64,000 nt of DNA from Arcanobacterium haemolyticum (GTDB lineage Bacteria > Actinomycetota > Actinomycetes > Actinomycetales > Actinomycetaceae). The DNA is taken from contig JADYUX010000001.1 of NCBI GenBank assembly GCA_021532125.1, forward strand, positions 248,001 to 312,000, given 5' to 3'. Numbering within the stretch: the first letter of the stretch is position 1; the number at the start of each line of letters is the position of its first letter. The notes beneath the pieces are model-generated. The model was given only the letters and a program-made list of their open reading frames with translations. It did no database searches and was not told the origin of the DNA. The translations under genes were made by a program, and so were the position numbers. Positions 52,128 through 60,816 of this stretch are shown here, piece by piece.

Positions 52128-52496
52128 TCAGGCACCCTGGCCGTTCATACGGCGGCGCTCACGGGAGATACGACGCCGGTCGTTATCGGACATGCCGCCC
52201 CAGATGCCGTGGCGAATATCGTGCGAGATCGCGTAATCGAGGCACTGGCTACGCACTGGGCAGGCGCTGCACACGCTCGTTGCCGGCGTGGTAGAGCCAC
52301 CTTTTTCTGGGAAGAAGATGTCGGGATCGGTCTGGGCGCAGAGAGCGAAATCCTGCCAGTGGAGCTGCTCGCCTGTCGCGGTTTCATACCCGAGGTCGAA
52401 GAGAATCGACTGATCGAAATCTTCGTCGTCGTAATCAGAAGTAGGCGTATCGACGCTGCGAAGCACTGGTGATGACCATTCATCAAAAGCGTGCAT
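52128..52496 (-). CDS. whiB2: WhiB2-type iron-sulfur transcription factor
   Basis: A 122-residue Wbl protein. Four cysteines (C53, C76, C79, C85) bind a [4Fe-4S] cluster: ALCAQTDPDIFFPEKGGS, then VCSACPVRSQC. The GIWGG turn and basic tail MSDNDRRRISRERRRM follow. Wbl proteins act with the principal sigma factor; WhiB2/WhmD controls septation. ATG at 52496 with GAAGGAGG upstream, and a good promoter about 35 bp ahead of it. The location beside the DUF3499 and metallopeptidase genes supports the WhiB2 assignment. Confidence 0.93.
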   Translation of the reverse strand: MHAFDEWSSPVLRSVDTPTSDYDDEDFDQSILFDLGYETATGEQLHWQDFALCAQTDPDIFFPEKGGSTTPATSVCSACPVRSQCLDYAISHDIRHGIWGGMSDNDRRRISRERRRMNGQGA

Positions 52497-52801
52497 GGAC
52501 AGCCTCCTTCATCTCGACGTAAGAATTCACTGCCTATAATTACAAGCGTGTCATTCACCAAAGTCAAGACGAAAGCGTTAAATTATCACCTTTCATAATC
52601 TCACCTTGACATCCAGGGGAAACACAGAACTTTCGCCGTAGTCACGGCACTTTCACCATCTGCTCACGCCAGCGTCTTCCTCGAAACGCGCACGTTTCCC
52701 CTGGTAGAGGAATCGCCATCCCAAAGCCCACCCGTGAGGCTCGTGGCACCGACCACAGGCACTACCTCCCTCACGTATACCACCTGTGGCACGATGGAAC
52801 C
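52497..52801. other. divergent promoter region of whiB2 and the phosphatase gene
   Basis: About 305 bp without a gene. It is AT-rich near whiB2, where a clear promoter is seen. No structured RNA or long repeat is evident in the rest. Confidence 0.6.
52539..52567 (-). promoter_or_regulatory. whiB2 promoter
   Basis: On the minus strand TTGACT and TGTAAT are 17 bp apart, each matching five of six consensus bases. Transcription would start near 52532, giving a 36-nt leader with GGAGG before the ATG. Confidence 0.7.
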
Positions 52802-53683
52802 ATGAAGAAATTGGCCGATATCGCAGAAAAAGCAGCTCGTTCCGTAGGCCCCTACCTCACAGACGCATTTCAATCGCCAGGGCTCGCCAACATCAAGACC
52901 GACTTCCACGACATCGTGACGGTGCACGACACCTATGCGCAGCGCGCCATCGTGGATCTGCTCCTTTCCGATCTCCCCGATTCGGTCGTCGTCGGAGAAG
53001 AATCCGACCAGCTGCTCACCGCTGATGGGCCAATCGGCATGGACACGTCACTCGATGAGGACACCGTGCGCTGGTATGTCGATCCCATCGACGGAACCTC
53101 AAACTTCGCTTCAGGCTTCGACCACTGGTGCGTCTCTATTGCCGCGCAGTACCGTGGCGAACTCGTCGCCGGCGTTCTGTACCAACCCACCACTGGCACG
53201 ATGTATCGCGCTGACCAATCCGGGGCGTACAAGAACAACCACCGGATCAGCATCGAGCCGCGTCCGCTGCGCGAGTCCATGATCATCACCCAGTTCCCCT
53301 CGGCGCGTGTTGCCAGTGAAGATCCCGAGGCAGCCAACCAGTTCTTGAAGCTTCTCGCTGGCTGCCGCTCCGTCCGTCGCCCAGGCAGCACCGCACTCGC
53401 CCTTGCCGAAGTGGCAAGCGGGCATTTCATTGCGACGTTTAATCGGCATACACATCCGTGGGATGTTGCCGGCGGTATCGTCATCCTCCGCAAGGCGGGC
53501 GGCGCCTACTTCGGTTTCGACGACGACGGTATCCTCACAAGCGACCTCGCCAACGCCCGCAACTATGTGGCTGCAGCAACGCCTGAAGCAGCCGAGTTCT
53601 GCTTCAACGTGCTCGGATACCCATTCCCACGGGACGAAGCACGAGCGTTCACGCCAGACCTCCCTCATTGGATTACGTGGTGA
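52802..53683 (+). CDS. inositol-monophosphatase-family phosphatase
   Basis: A 293-residue Mg2+-dependent phosphatase. GEES (65-68), WYVDPIDGTSNFASG (91 onward) and HPWDVAGGIVILRKAGG supply the metal ligands. In actinobacteria members dephosphorylate inositol phosphate or histidinol phosphate (HisN type), and sequence alone does not decide. No hydrophobic leader, so cytoplasmic. ATG at 52802. It is divergent from whiB2, and its end abuts the TIGR03089 gene, with which it may be co-transcribed. Confidence 0.88.
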   Translation: MKKLADIAEKAARSVGPYLTDAFQSPGLANIKTDFHDIVTVHDTYAQRAIVDLLLSDLPDSVVVGEESDQLLTADGPIGMDTSLDEDTVRWYVDPIDGTSNFASGFDHWCVSIAAQYRGELVAGVLYQPTTGTMYRADQSGAYKNNHRISIEPRPLRESMIITQFPSARVASEDPEAANQFLKLLAGCRSVRRPGSTALALAEVASGHFIATFNRHTHPWDVAGGIVILRKAGGAYFGFDDDGILTSDLANARNYVAAATPEAAEFCFNVLGYPFPRDEARAFTPDLPHWITW

Positions 53684-53685
53684 CA

Positions 53686-54603
53686 ATGGAGATAGGGCAC
53701 CGGCAGCAACACAACGGCATATCCCGACACCACGTCCACTCCGTCGTTTCGGGAACGACGAGTTCTTCAGAGGCTCCTTCCTCGCCCCACGCGGTAAGCC
53801 CCCGAGCGGCACATTCATCGCAAGCACCCGCAAGCCCCATCGACCTCTATGAGCGTATTCGCGAGCGCGGCACACGTCCGACACTCACGTGGTACGGCAC
53901 GGACGGGCGCATTGAGCTCTCCGGGAAAGTGGTGGCAAACCATCTGGCAAAAATTGCGGGCTACCTCGCAGACGACGTGTGGGTTGAACCGGGAGACCGG
54001 GTCATCCTTCATCTTCCAGGGCACTGGAAAACCGTGCTTTGGGGATTGGGCGCTCTGCTCGCCGGCGCGCAGGTTGTTATCAGTGCCGAGAGAATGATCG
54101 GCGAGCACACCGCCCTTGTCGCGACTGGGGAGGATCGCGACGCTATCGTCATCGCAGACCGCCTGGATGTCTCCGGATCGTCACGCGAGTTCCTTGCGCT
54201 TGACCTCTCTCCGCTCGCTCGCGGATGGAGCGGCGACGCCCTCCCTGCAGGTGTGCGCGACGCGGCGGCCGAGGTGATGGGAGCACCCGACGTCCTCCTC
54301 ATCGACCCCGAGGCCAGCGGTGAGTCTAACTACGCCGATTGGATACACGACGGAGCGCCTCATATCGAGGTGACTCCACGGGCGGCGAATCGCGAACCGG
54401 GCACATCCCCCGAGCGTTTCCTCGTCGCCGCCGCAACGCCGTTAGAAGCTCTAGCACGGGCTAGTTACTGGCTTGGACGTGGAGGCCTCGTTGTCGTCGA
54501 TACATGTACCGGCGATAACGGCCACGTACAGTTCAGCGAATCCACAATATCTGCGATTGCCGAGGCCGAGAACGCCAAAATTGCACATTCGGCCACAAAG
54601 TAA
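53686..54603 (+). CDS. TIGR03089 family protein (truncated AMP-binding-enzyme relative)
   Basis: A 305-residue protein. From about residue 50, [20 protein letters not shown] and [33 protein letters not shown] resemble the N-terminal part of acyl-CoA synthetases. The protein stops before the adenylation signature and the C-terminal lid domain. This matches TIGR03089, a single-copy actinobacterial family of unknown function that lies near rml genes in mycobacteria. The start is uncertain: ATG at 53686 and a GTG at 53680 overlapping the previous stop are both possible, and the first 50 residues are low complexity. The rmlA gene follows 14 bp later. Confidence 0.78.
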   Translation: MEIGHRQQHNGISRHHVHSVVSGTTSSSEAPSSPHAVSPRAAHSSQAPASPIDLYERIRERGTRPTLTWYGTDGRIELSGKVVANHLAKIAGYLADDVWVEPGDRVILHLPGHWKTVLWGLGALLAGAQVVISAERMIGEHTALVATGEDRDAIVIADRLDVSGSSREFLALDLSPLARGWSGDALPAGVRDAAAEVMGAPDVLLIDPEASGESNYADWIHDGAPHIEVTPRAANREPGTSPERFLVAAATPLEALARASYWLGRGGLVVVDTCTGDNGHVQFSESTISAIAEAENAKIAHSATK

Positions 54604-54617
54604 GGGAAACTGTATCC

Positions 54618-55487
54618 ATGCGTGGAATTATTCTCGCCGGCGGCTCCGGCACCCGTTTGAATCCAATTACGCTGGGCACGTCAAAGCAGCTCGTGCCGGT
54701 GTACGACAAACCGATGATCTACTACCCGATGTCCACACTCATGCTTGCAGGCATTCAGGACATCCTTGTCATCACGACACCCGACGATGCGCCTGCCTTC
54801 CATCGGCTCCTTGGCGACGGCTCGCAGTTTGGCGTCAATCTTCAGTTTGCCGTCCAAGCAGTGCCGAACGGCCTAGCCCAGGCGTTTGTCATCGGTGCTG
54901 ACTTCGTGGGCGACCAACCGGCTGGCCTCGTGCTTGGCGACAACATCTTCTACGGCCCTGGTATGGGAACCCGCCTGCGCCGCCACACCAATCCTGATGG
55001 TGGTGCCGTATTCGCCTATCACGTCAGTGACCCGAAGGCCTACGGTGTCGTCGAATTCGACGAGAACTTCACCGCTCTCTCTATCGAAGAAAAGCCGGCC
55101 AATCCGAAGTCGAACTATGCCGTGCCGGGCCTCTACTTCTACGACAATGACGTCGTCGAAATCGCGAAGAATCTCCAGCCCTCGGCACGCGGCGAGTACG
55201 AGATTACTGATGTCAATAAGGCCTATCTTGAGGCAGGCAAGCTTCAGGTGGAAGTCCTGCCCCGCGGCACCGCATGGCTCGACACCGGCACATTCGATTC
55301 ACTCGCCGACGCGACGAGCTTCGTGCGTACCGTTGAGGCGCGCCAGGGCCTCAAGATCGGCGCGCCGGAAGAGATCGCATGGCGCATGGGCTTCCTCACC
55401 GACGACGAACTTCGCGAAAAGGCTGAGCCGCTCGTCAAATCTGGATACGGCGCCTACCTGCTGGGCCTGCTAGACAAGGAAAAGTAA
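54618..55487 (+). CDS. rmlA: glucose-1-phosphate thymidylyltransferase
   Basis: A 289-residue nucleotidyltransferase making dTDP-glucose, the first step to dTDP-rhamnose. [20 protein letters not shown] (near residues 8-27) is the activator/nucleotide loop, then [25 protein letters not shown] carries the metal aspartate and [20 protein letters not shown] and [15 protein letters not shown] bind the sugar. Length is that of RmlA. ATG at 54618. rmlD and rmlC are close by but not in one operon, and rmlB is not in the window. Confidence 0.96.
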   Translation: MRGIILAGGSGTRLNPITLGTSKQLVPVYDKPMIYYPMSTLMLAGIQDILVITTPDDAPAFHRLLGDGSQFGVNLQFAVQAVPNGLAQAFVIGADFVGDQPAGLVLGDNIFYGPGMGTRLRRHTNPDGGAVFAYHVSDPKAYGVVEFDENFTALSIEEKPANPKSNYAVPGLYFYDNDVVEIAKNLQPSARGEYEITDVNKAYLEAGKLQVEVLPRGTAWLDTGTFDSLADATSFVRTVEARQGLKIGAPEEIAWRMGFLTDDELREKAEPLVKSGYGAYLLGLLDKEK

Positions 55488-55493
55488 TAGACC

Positions 55494-55529
55494 GGAGGGG
55501 CCGCGCACGAGAATGTGCGCGGCCCCTCC
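55494..55529. terminator. terminator between convergent rmlA and rmlD
   Basis: A 15-bp GC-rich stem (GGAGGGGCCGCGCAC / GTGCGCGGCCCCTCC) with a 6-nt loop is followed on the plus strand by CTTTCTTC. It serves rmlA and perhaps rmlD. Confidence 0.8.
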
Positions 55530-55549
55530 CTTTCTTCGAACATCGTCCT

Positions 55550-56395
55550 TTAATCGAACATCACCTGAGCAGCTTCGTTCCAGCGTTCACGCCAATCACC
55601 GATCGGAGCCACGCCAATGCGCTCAAGAGCGTCGTGACCGAGCACCGAGTAGTGCGGACGAGGCGCCGGACGGTTAAAAGCAGCCGCCGTCATTTCCTTT
55701 ACCATGTCTGGGTTTTTCCCAGCGGATTCAACAATTGCTTTGGCAAATGTGTGCCAGTTGGTCTTGCCGGAGGATGTGCCGTGGTAGATCCCTGACGGCG
55801 CTTCGGCATCGACGAGGCGCACGATGAGATCGGCAAGGTCAACCGTCCAGGTCGGCTGGCCGTACTCGTCGGTGACAACGGTGAGCTCGTCACGTTCTTC
55901 AGCAAGACGCTTCATCGTTGCGGGGAAGCTGTTGCCGTGCTTTCCGTAGAGCCAGGCGGTACGAATAATCAAGAAGTTATCTGTATTGACTCGAACTGCC
56001 CACTCTCCTGCGGCCTTGGTTCGCCCATAAGCCCCTTTGGGCTCCATGAGATCGTCTTCCTGATAGGGGCGTGTGGCCTCTCCACCGAACACGTAATCGG
56101 TGGAGATGTGAATGAACCGCGCACCGATCTCCTTGCAGCGTCGGGCAAGAATCTCCGGCCCTGTGGCGTTCACGGTGAACGCTGCGGCTTCCTCTTCCTC
56201 TGCCTTATCCACGGCTGTGAAAGCTGCGACGTTGACGACAACATCCGTATCGCGCACAACCTGACGGACCGAATCCGGGTTCGTGATATCAATCTCTTCG
56301 CGGTCAACAGCAACAACATCGTGGCCGTCTCGAAGCACACGATCAACCAAATCGTGCCCGAGCATTCCCTTGGCTCCTGCAATTAACCAGCGCAT
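55550..56395 (-). CDS. rmlD: dTDP-4-dehydrorhamnose reductase
   Basis: A 281-residue short-chain reductase. GAKGMLGHDLVDRV binds NADPH; STDYVFGGEATRPYQEDDLM followed by EPKGAYGRTKAAGE gives the catalytic Tyr-x3-Lys; IIRTAWLYGKHGNSF is typical of RmlD. It makes dTDP-L-rhamnose. ATG at 56395 with AAGGAAAA upstream; the open frame begins 12 codons earlier. It is divergent from rmlC with 216 bp between them. Confidence 0.94.
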   Translation of the reverse strand: MRWLIAGAKGMLGHDLVDRVLRDGHDVVAVDREEIDITNPDSVRQVVRDTDVVVNVAAFTAVDKAEEEEAAAFTVNATGPEILARRCKEIGARFIHISTDYVFGGEATRPYQEDDLMEPKGAYGRTKAAGEWAVRVNTDNFLIIRTAWLYGKHGNSFPATMKRLAEERDELTVVTDEYGQPTWTVDLADLIVRLVDAEAPSGIYHGTSSGKTNWHTFAKAIVESAGKNPDMVKEMTAAAFNRPAPRPHYSVLGHDALERIGVAPIGDWRERWNEAAQVMFD

Positions 56396-56611
56396 ACGCT
56401 TTTCCTTTTCAGGTTCGTTCCTTTTCGGCATTACGACGTTAGTCTAACGTTCCTTCAACGCACATTCGGTAGCTGCTCACATGGGATTTTCCTCGCCAGC
56501 CTTTTCTCGATAGGCAGCTTTCGCGTTTTCCAAACTCCCGTTCTCACCCGCCCCGCCACGTCAAAGCCACCTAGAATGGGTGCATACGTTGTCACGTCGT
56601 AAGGAGCATTC

Positions 56612-57226
56612 ATGGAGATCCGCGAGCTTTCGATTGCCGGCGCCTGGGAGATTACGCCCAAGCAGTTCCCCGATGATCGAGGAGTATTCCTCGAAGCTTT
56701 TAAGTCGTCGGTATTCGAGGAAGCCATTGGGCATAAGCTTGATCTCCAGCAGGCGAACACGTCTGTCTCCAAGGCGGGTACGGTGCGCGGTATCCATTTC
56801 GCGGATGTCCCGCCCTCGCAGGCCAAGTACGTTATGTGCCCACGCGGTGCCGTGCTCGACTTCGCTATCGATATTCGTGTGGGGTCGCCAACGTTTGGCC
56901 AGTGGGATTCCGTACTCCTTGATGATGTTGATCGCCGCGCGATCTATCTTTCCGAGGGCCTTGGGCATTGCTTCATCGCCCTTGAAGATAACTCCACAGT
57001 CGTCTACCTGTGCTCGGCACCCTACGCTCCTGGACGGGAGCATGGCGTCTCCCCTGTCGATCCTGCCATCGGATTGGACTTCCCAACGGTTGGACGCGAC
57101 GGCAAGGCTCTTGAGCTTCTTCTCTCCCCGAAGGATACCGACGCTCCGACTCTCGCCGAAGCTGAATCGCAGGGCCTCCTTCCTACCTGGGATGAGTGCC
57201 AAGCCTTCATTAATTCACTGAAGTAA
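56612..57226 (+). CDS. rmlC: dTDP-4-dehydrorhamnose 3,5-epimerase
   Basis: A 204-residue cupin epimerase. FPDDRGVFLEAFKSSVFEEA, then QQANTSVSKAGTVRGIHFADVPPSQAK with the catalytic histidine, and GLGHCFIALEDNSTVVYLCS are typical. Length is normal. ATG at 56612 with AAGGAGCATTC upstream. It is followed after 12 bp by a glycosyltransferase, so they likely form an operon that both makes and transfers rhamnose. Confidence 0.94.
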   Translation: MEIRELSIAGAWEITPKQFPDDRGVFLEAFKSSVFEEAIGHKLDLQQANTSVSKAGTVRGIHFADVPPSQAKYVMCPRGAVLDFAIDIRVGSPTFGQWDSVLLDDVDRRAIYLSEGLGHCFIALEDNSTVVYLCSAPYAPGREHGVSPVDPAIGLDFPTVGRDGKALELLLSPKDTDAPTLAEAESQGLLPTWDECQAFINSLK

Positions 57227-57238
57227 GACCTCGCATCG

Positions 57239-58129
57239 ATGATTTCTCGGGTTGCAGCTGTCGTCGTCACCTATAACTCCGACGAAGTTCTTCTTCCTCT
57301 CGTACGGGCCCTGTCGCAGCAATGCGATAGTGTGATCGTCGTCGATAATGGGTCAGAAAACGCGGACATCGTGCGTGGGTGGTGCGACGAAGCTGGCGCC
57401 ACGTTTGTTCCTTTGTCGACGAACGTCGGGATCGCAGCAGCCCAGAACATTGGGATTGGGCGTGCGCGCGCAGCGGGTGCTGATTTTATTCTTCTTTCGG
57501 ACGACGATTCTCTGCCGTCCGATGGTCTTGTCTCGGGACTTGTCGGCGTACTCGAGCAGGATGCGAGAATTGCTGCCGCTGGCCCCCTCCCCGTTGAGGA
57601 ACGTGAGGGCGGCGATCAACTCGCGTACTGTGCACGCACGTGGGGGCCAAAACGCGCACACCCCGACGAGCTTGAGGAAGGCGTGCTGGACGTCGCCTTC
57701 CTCATCGCCTCGGGCTGCATGATTCGAGTGAGCGCCCTCGACACCATCGGATTGATGGACGAGGCCCTCTTTATCGACCATGTGGATCTCGAATGGGGCG
57801 TACGAGCACGAAATCTCGGATTCAGGCTCGTATGCGTGCCAGCACTGAGGCTCTCCCATTCACTGGGGGACGACGTTGTTCTTCTGCCAGGACGCGACCA
57901 ACCGATCCACGTTCATCCGCCAATCCGGAACTATTACATTGCCCGGAACACGATTGAGCTCATCAAGCGAACGGGGCTTCTCCCGCCTCTTTGGCGCCTG
58001 CGTTACATCTACTGGCTCGCAAAGTACACGGCGTTTAATGCCCTGCTCGTCGATCGTCTGCCCGAACGCCGCAAACTCCTCCTGCGCGGAATCTGCGACG
58101 GTATTCGGAGCCGTCTCGGCCGTTTTTAA
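57239..58129 (+). CDS. family 2 glycosyltransferase, rhamnosyltransferase-like
   Basis: A 296-residue GT-A enzyme. AAVVVTYNSDEVLLPLVRAL, VDNGSENADI, NVGIAAAQNIGIGRARAAG and the metal-binding LSDDDSLP are in order. FIDHVDLEWGVRARNLGFRL is typical of RfbF/WbbL-like rhamnosyltransferases. It is expected to transfer rhamnose from dTDP-rhamnose to a glycan on the inner membrane face; donor specificity is inferred from the adjacent rmlC. ATG at 57239, 12 bp after rmlC. Confidence 0.85.
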   Translation: MISRVAAVVVTYNSDEVLLPLVRALSQQCDSVIVVDNGSENADIVRGWCDEAGATFVPLSTNVGIAAAQNIGIGRARAAGADFILLSDDDSLPSDGLVSGLVGVLEQDARIAAAGPLPVEEREGGDQLAYCARTWGPKRAHPDELEEGVLDVAFLIASGCMIRVSALDTIGLMDEALFIDHVDLEWGVRARNLGFRLVCVPALRLSHSLGDDVVLLPGRDQPIHVHPPIRNYYIARNTIELIKRTGLLPPLWRLRYIYWLAKYTAFNALLVDRLPERRKLLLRGICDGIRSRLGRF

Positions 58130-58235
58130 ACTGATGTTCCGTCGTCTGCGGCCAAAGCTAGCCTCATCTATCCTTGAATAACGGCTCGACGTCGAATCCA
58201 ATCCTGTCCACTCTAGGCGTGAGGAAAGAACTCTC

Positions 58236-59348
58236 GTGCGCATAGCGATCATCGTGAATAACTATCCCCCGAAGGTTGGTGGAGTTGAATTCCACGCGGC
58301 GAACCTTGCTCGCTACCTCGTCGAACTCGGACACGACGTTACCGTACTGACGATCGCCTCAACCCCAGGTTCACGCACCGAGCATGGCGTCCGTGTGCTC
58401 ACTGACAAAGCGCACCTCCCGCTCGCTGATGTCATTACAGTGCCGTCGATCGGTGCACGTCGTCGCATCACGGCTTTCCTCAAGCGCAACCAGATCGACC
58501 TCGTGTCGATCCACACACGCTTCTTCCCCATGAGCTTCGTCGGCCTGCGCGCCGCACAAAAAGCGGGAGTCCCTGTCATCCACACCGAGCACGGCAGCGG
58601 CTACGTTGCCTCAAACTCCCCCGTCATTTCCCTTGGTTCTCGCATGGTCGATTGGACGATGGGGCGCTACATCCTTCGTCATGCCGACAGGGTGCTTGGT
58701 GTCTCGGAAAAAGTTACAGAGTTCGTCCAGAGCCTCAGCGGCGTTCGCGCCGCGGTGTTCTATAACGCTATTACTCCGTCGAAGCATCAGGGCAAAATCG
58801 CCGATCGTCCGAGCCACCTTGTCTTTGTCGGACGTATGGTGGAAGGAAAAGGTTGGGATACGTTCATTGACGCCATTGCTTCCCTGAGGAAGTCAGGCTT
58901 CGATGTCGATGGCGAACTCATCGGTGGTGGCCCCTTCCTCGACCGAGCTCGGGACCTCATCCAAACGCGAGGCTTGACCGACGTCATCAATGTGCTTGGA
59001 CGGGTCGAACCCAACGAGGTCCGAACGAGGCTCGCAGGCGCGACACTTGTTAATCCCACGATTCTGTCCGAAGGCTTCCAAACGACGATCGTTGAGGCGC
59101 TTGCTGAGCGTGGTCGCGTCGTCACTTTTGACGTTCCAGGCGCTCACATGTTGCGCGACAAGGGTGCACCTGTCGTCGTCACTCCTGAGAAAACGACACC
59201 GGCGCTTGTCGAAGCATTGCGCGCCCTCCTTCACGAGCCACCAGCTCCCGCTCGTGGCGAGATTGTTAAGCCGTTCACATGGCCCGAGCAAGCGCGGCAC
59301 TATGCAGAGATATGCAGTGATGTTGTATCACGCCACACCCACGCTTAA
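58236..59348 (+). CDS. family 4 glycosyltransferase
   Basis: A 370-residue GT-B enzyme. NNYPPKVGGVEFHAANLARYLVELGHDVTV is the N-terminal acceptor side; IHTEHGSGYVAS, VFVGRMVEGKGWDTFIDAI and the donor-binding NPTILSEGFQTTIVEALAERGRVVT (ESGFxxxxxEA-type) complete the fold. Donor and acceptor are unknown. GTG at 58236 with GAGGAAAG upstream. About 106 bp separate it from the rhamnosyltransferase on the same strand, so it probably belongs to the same glycan pathway. Confidence 0.88.
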   Translation: MRIAIIVNNYPPKVGGVEFHAANLARYLVELGHDVTVLTIASTPGSRTEHGVRVLTDKAHLPLADVITVPSIGARRRITAFLKRNQIDLVSIHTRFFPMSFVGLRAAQKAGVPVIHTEHGSGYVASNSPVISLGSRMVDWTMGRYILRHADRVLGVSEKVTEFVQSLSGVRAAVFYNAITPSKHQGKIADRPSHLVFVGRMVEGKGWDTFIDAIASLRKSGFDVDGELIGGGPFLDRARDLIQTRGLTDVINVLGRVEPNEVRTRLAGATLVNPTILSEGFQTTIVEALAERGRVVTFDVPGAHMLRDKGAPVVVTPEKTTPALVEALRALLHEPPAPARGEIVKPFTWPEQARHYAEICSDVVSRHTHA

Positions 59349-59351
59349 GTG

Positions 59352-59398
59352 CCATATGGGTGTGGACTAGGTTCACTTCCCAGGCCACACCCACATGG
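59352..59398. terminator. hairpin between convergent glycosyltransferase and galE
   Basis: CCATATGGGTGTGG (59352-59365) pairs with CCACACCCACATGG (59385-59398) with one mismatch. An upstream CCACACCCA at 59333-59341 can compete for the same arm, so two alternative hairpins are possible. No strong T-tract. Confidence 0.5.
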
Positions 59399-59419
59399 AT
59401 AATTCATACGGGACAAGTG

Positions 59420-60388
59420 TCAGTGCGTGGCTAACCAGCCTTCCCAAGCCGAACGCGTCATATCCTCAAGGCCGTAGCTAGCGCTCCACCCAAGTTCGTC
59501 ATTCGCAAGACGTGCATCCGCCACGACTTCCGCAGGGTCACCTGGACGACGCGCCTCAACGATCGGTTCAATATGTTTCCCGCTCACGGCAATGATTGAA
59601 TCTATAACCTCACGGACCGACGAACCGCGCCCTGTGCCAATGTTGTATGCCCCGGAGATCTCTTTACCGGTGGCAAGGGTATCAAGGGCAGCTAAATGGG
59701 CCTGAGCTAGATCAACGACGTGGATGTAATCGCGAATGCACGTACCATCTGCCGTTGGATAGTCGTCGCCGAAGATGCGCGGCGCTTCGCCCGCCACAAG
59801 GCGCTCAATAACCATAGGAATAAGGTTAAGCGCCTGGATGTCGCTAAGCTCTGGCCGAGCTGAACCAGCAACATTGAAGTAGCGCAGAGAGATGCCACGC
59901 AATACCCCGGCGCGTTCGGCACCTTTAAGGAGATGCTCGCCGTACACCTTCGTCTCGCCATAAGGATTGATAGGTGCCAGCGGCGTCGTTTCAAACACCG
60001 GATTCTCTGCCGGCTCACCGTATACCGATGCCGACGATGAGTACACCAACTTATCGGCGCCGGCCTTTTCCATTGCCAGGATGAGGTTTGCCATTCCGCC
60101 CAGATTGTCTCGGTAGTACATCGCCGGCTTTGCAACCGACTCACCTACCTGCTTCCGCGCGGCGAAGTGGACAACCGAATCAACGTCATTGTCGATGAGA
60201 AGCTGGGCGACGATATCCACACTCGACGTATCAGCAAGATCAAGCTGTGTCACCGGGAAATCTGATACGCGCTCGCGGATTCCGTTCACAACGTCGTCGA
60301 CGATGACAACCTTGTCGCCACGATCACGCAGCAGATGGCACACGTGTGAGCCGATATATCCAGTTCCGCCAGTGACGAGTACGTTCAC
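59420..60388 (-). CDS. galE: UDP-glucose 4-epimerase
   Basis: A 322-residue extended short-chain dehydrogenase. VLVTGGTGYIGSHVCHLL binds NAD, YSSSASVYGEP and NPYGETKVYGEHLL give the catalytic Ser/Tyr/Lys, and SLRYFNVAGS is typical of GalE. It makes UDP-galactose. I start at the GTG at 60388 with AAGGAGAACACA upstream; the open frame extends 39 codons further without support. It is the last gene of a leftward set with DUF2304 and a glycosyltransferase (10-bp gaps). Confidence 0.94.
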   Translation of the reverse strand: MNVLVTGGTGYIGSHVCHLLRDRGDKVVIVDDVVNGIRERVSDFPVTQLDLADTSSVDIVAQLLIDNDVDSVVHFAARKQVGESVAKPAMYYRDNLGGMANLILAMEKAGADKLVYSSSASVYGEPAENPVFETTPLAPINPYGETKVYGEHLLKGAERAGVLRGISLRYFNVAGSARPELSDIQALNLIPMVIERLVAGEAPRIFGDDYPTADGTCIRDYIHVVDLAQAHLAALDTLATGKEISGAYNIGTGRGSSVREVIDSIIAVSGKHIEPIVEARRPGDPAEVVADARLANDELGWSASYGLEDMTRSAWEGWLATH

Positions 60389-60398
60389 TGTGTTCTCC

Positions 60399-60806
60399 TT
60401 AGTCTTGCGGGTAGGTTGTGGCCGAATCGTCAGAATTCTCGCGGGGCACATCGAGTTCTCCCCGCTTACGGAGCTCAGCCTCGAGCAAGGCGATCTTACG
60501 GGCAAGCTGAGTCATCGTCCGATCAGTTCGGCGCCTATGAGCCGTTGTCGTGACCGCGTACCCCATGAAGAAGACAATTGCCATGTAGAGCACGAGGTCT
60601 GTACCACGACCGACGCCAAGCCAATTTGCCACAGTGCTGGTGAGTGAGGGGAAAATGACTGCTATCGCCCCCGCCGTCAGGCCAATAAGCCACGCCAGCG
60701 TTCGGATCGCTTGCCCTCTCGTACCTTTACTCGGCCACACAATCGCCAGAGCGACGAGCCCAAGAGCAGCAATGAGGATCACTTGGATGATGATTTGATT
60801 CGACAT
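60399..60806 (-). CDS. DUF2304 small membrane protein
   Basis: A 135-residue protein with three hydrophobic segments (QVILIAALGLVALAIVW, TLAWLIGLTAGAIAVIF, VLYMAIVFFMGYAV). A coiled-coil-like cytoplasmic tail follows (MTQLARKIALLEAELRKR). It matches DUF2304, found beside dolichyl-phosphate-sugar-synthase-like glycosyltransferases and thought to assist them in the membrane. ATG at 60806. Gaps of 10 bp to the glycosyltransferase upstream and galE downstream indicate an operon. Confidence 0.85.
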   Translation of the reverse strand: MSNQIIIQVILIAALGLVALAIVWPSKGTRGQAIRTLAWLIGLTAGAIAVIFPSLTSTVANWLGVGRGTDLVLYMAIVFFMGYAVTTTAHRRRTDRTMTQLARKIALLEAELRKRGELDVPRENSDDSATTYPQD

Positions 60807-60816
60807 CGTTCGAGCC

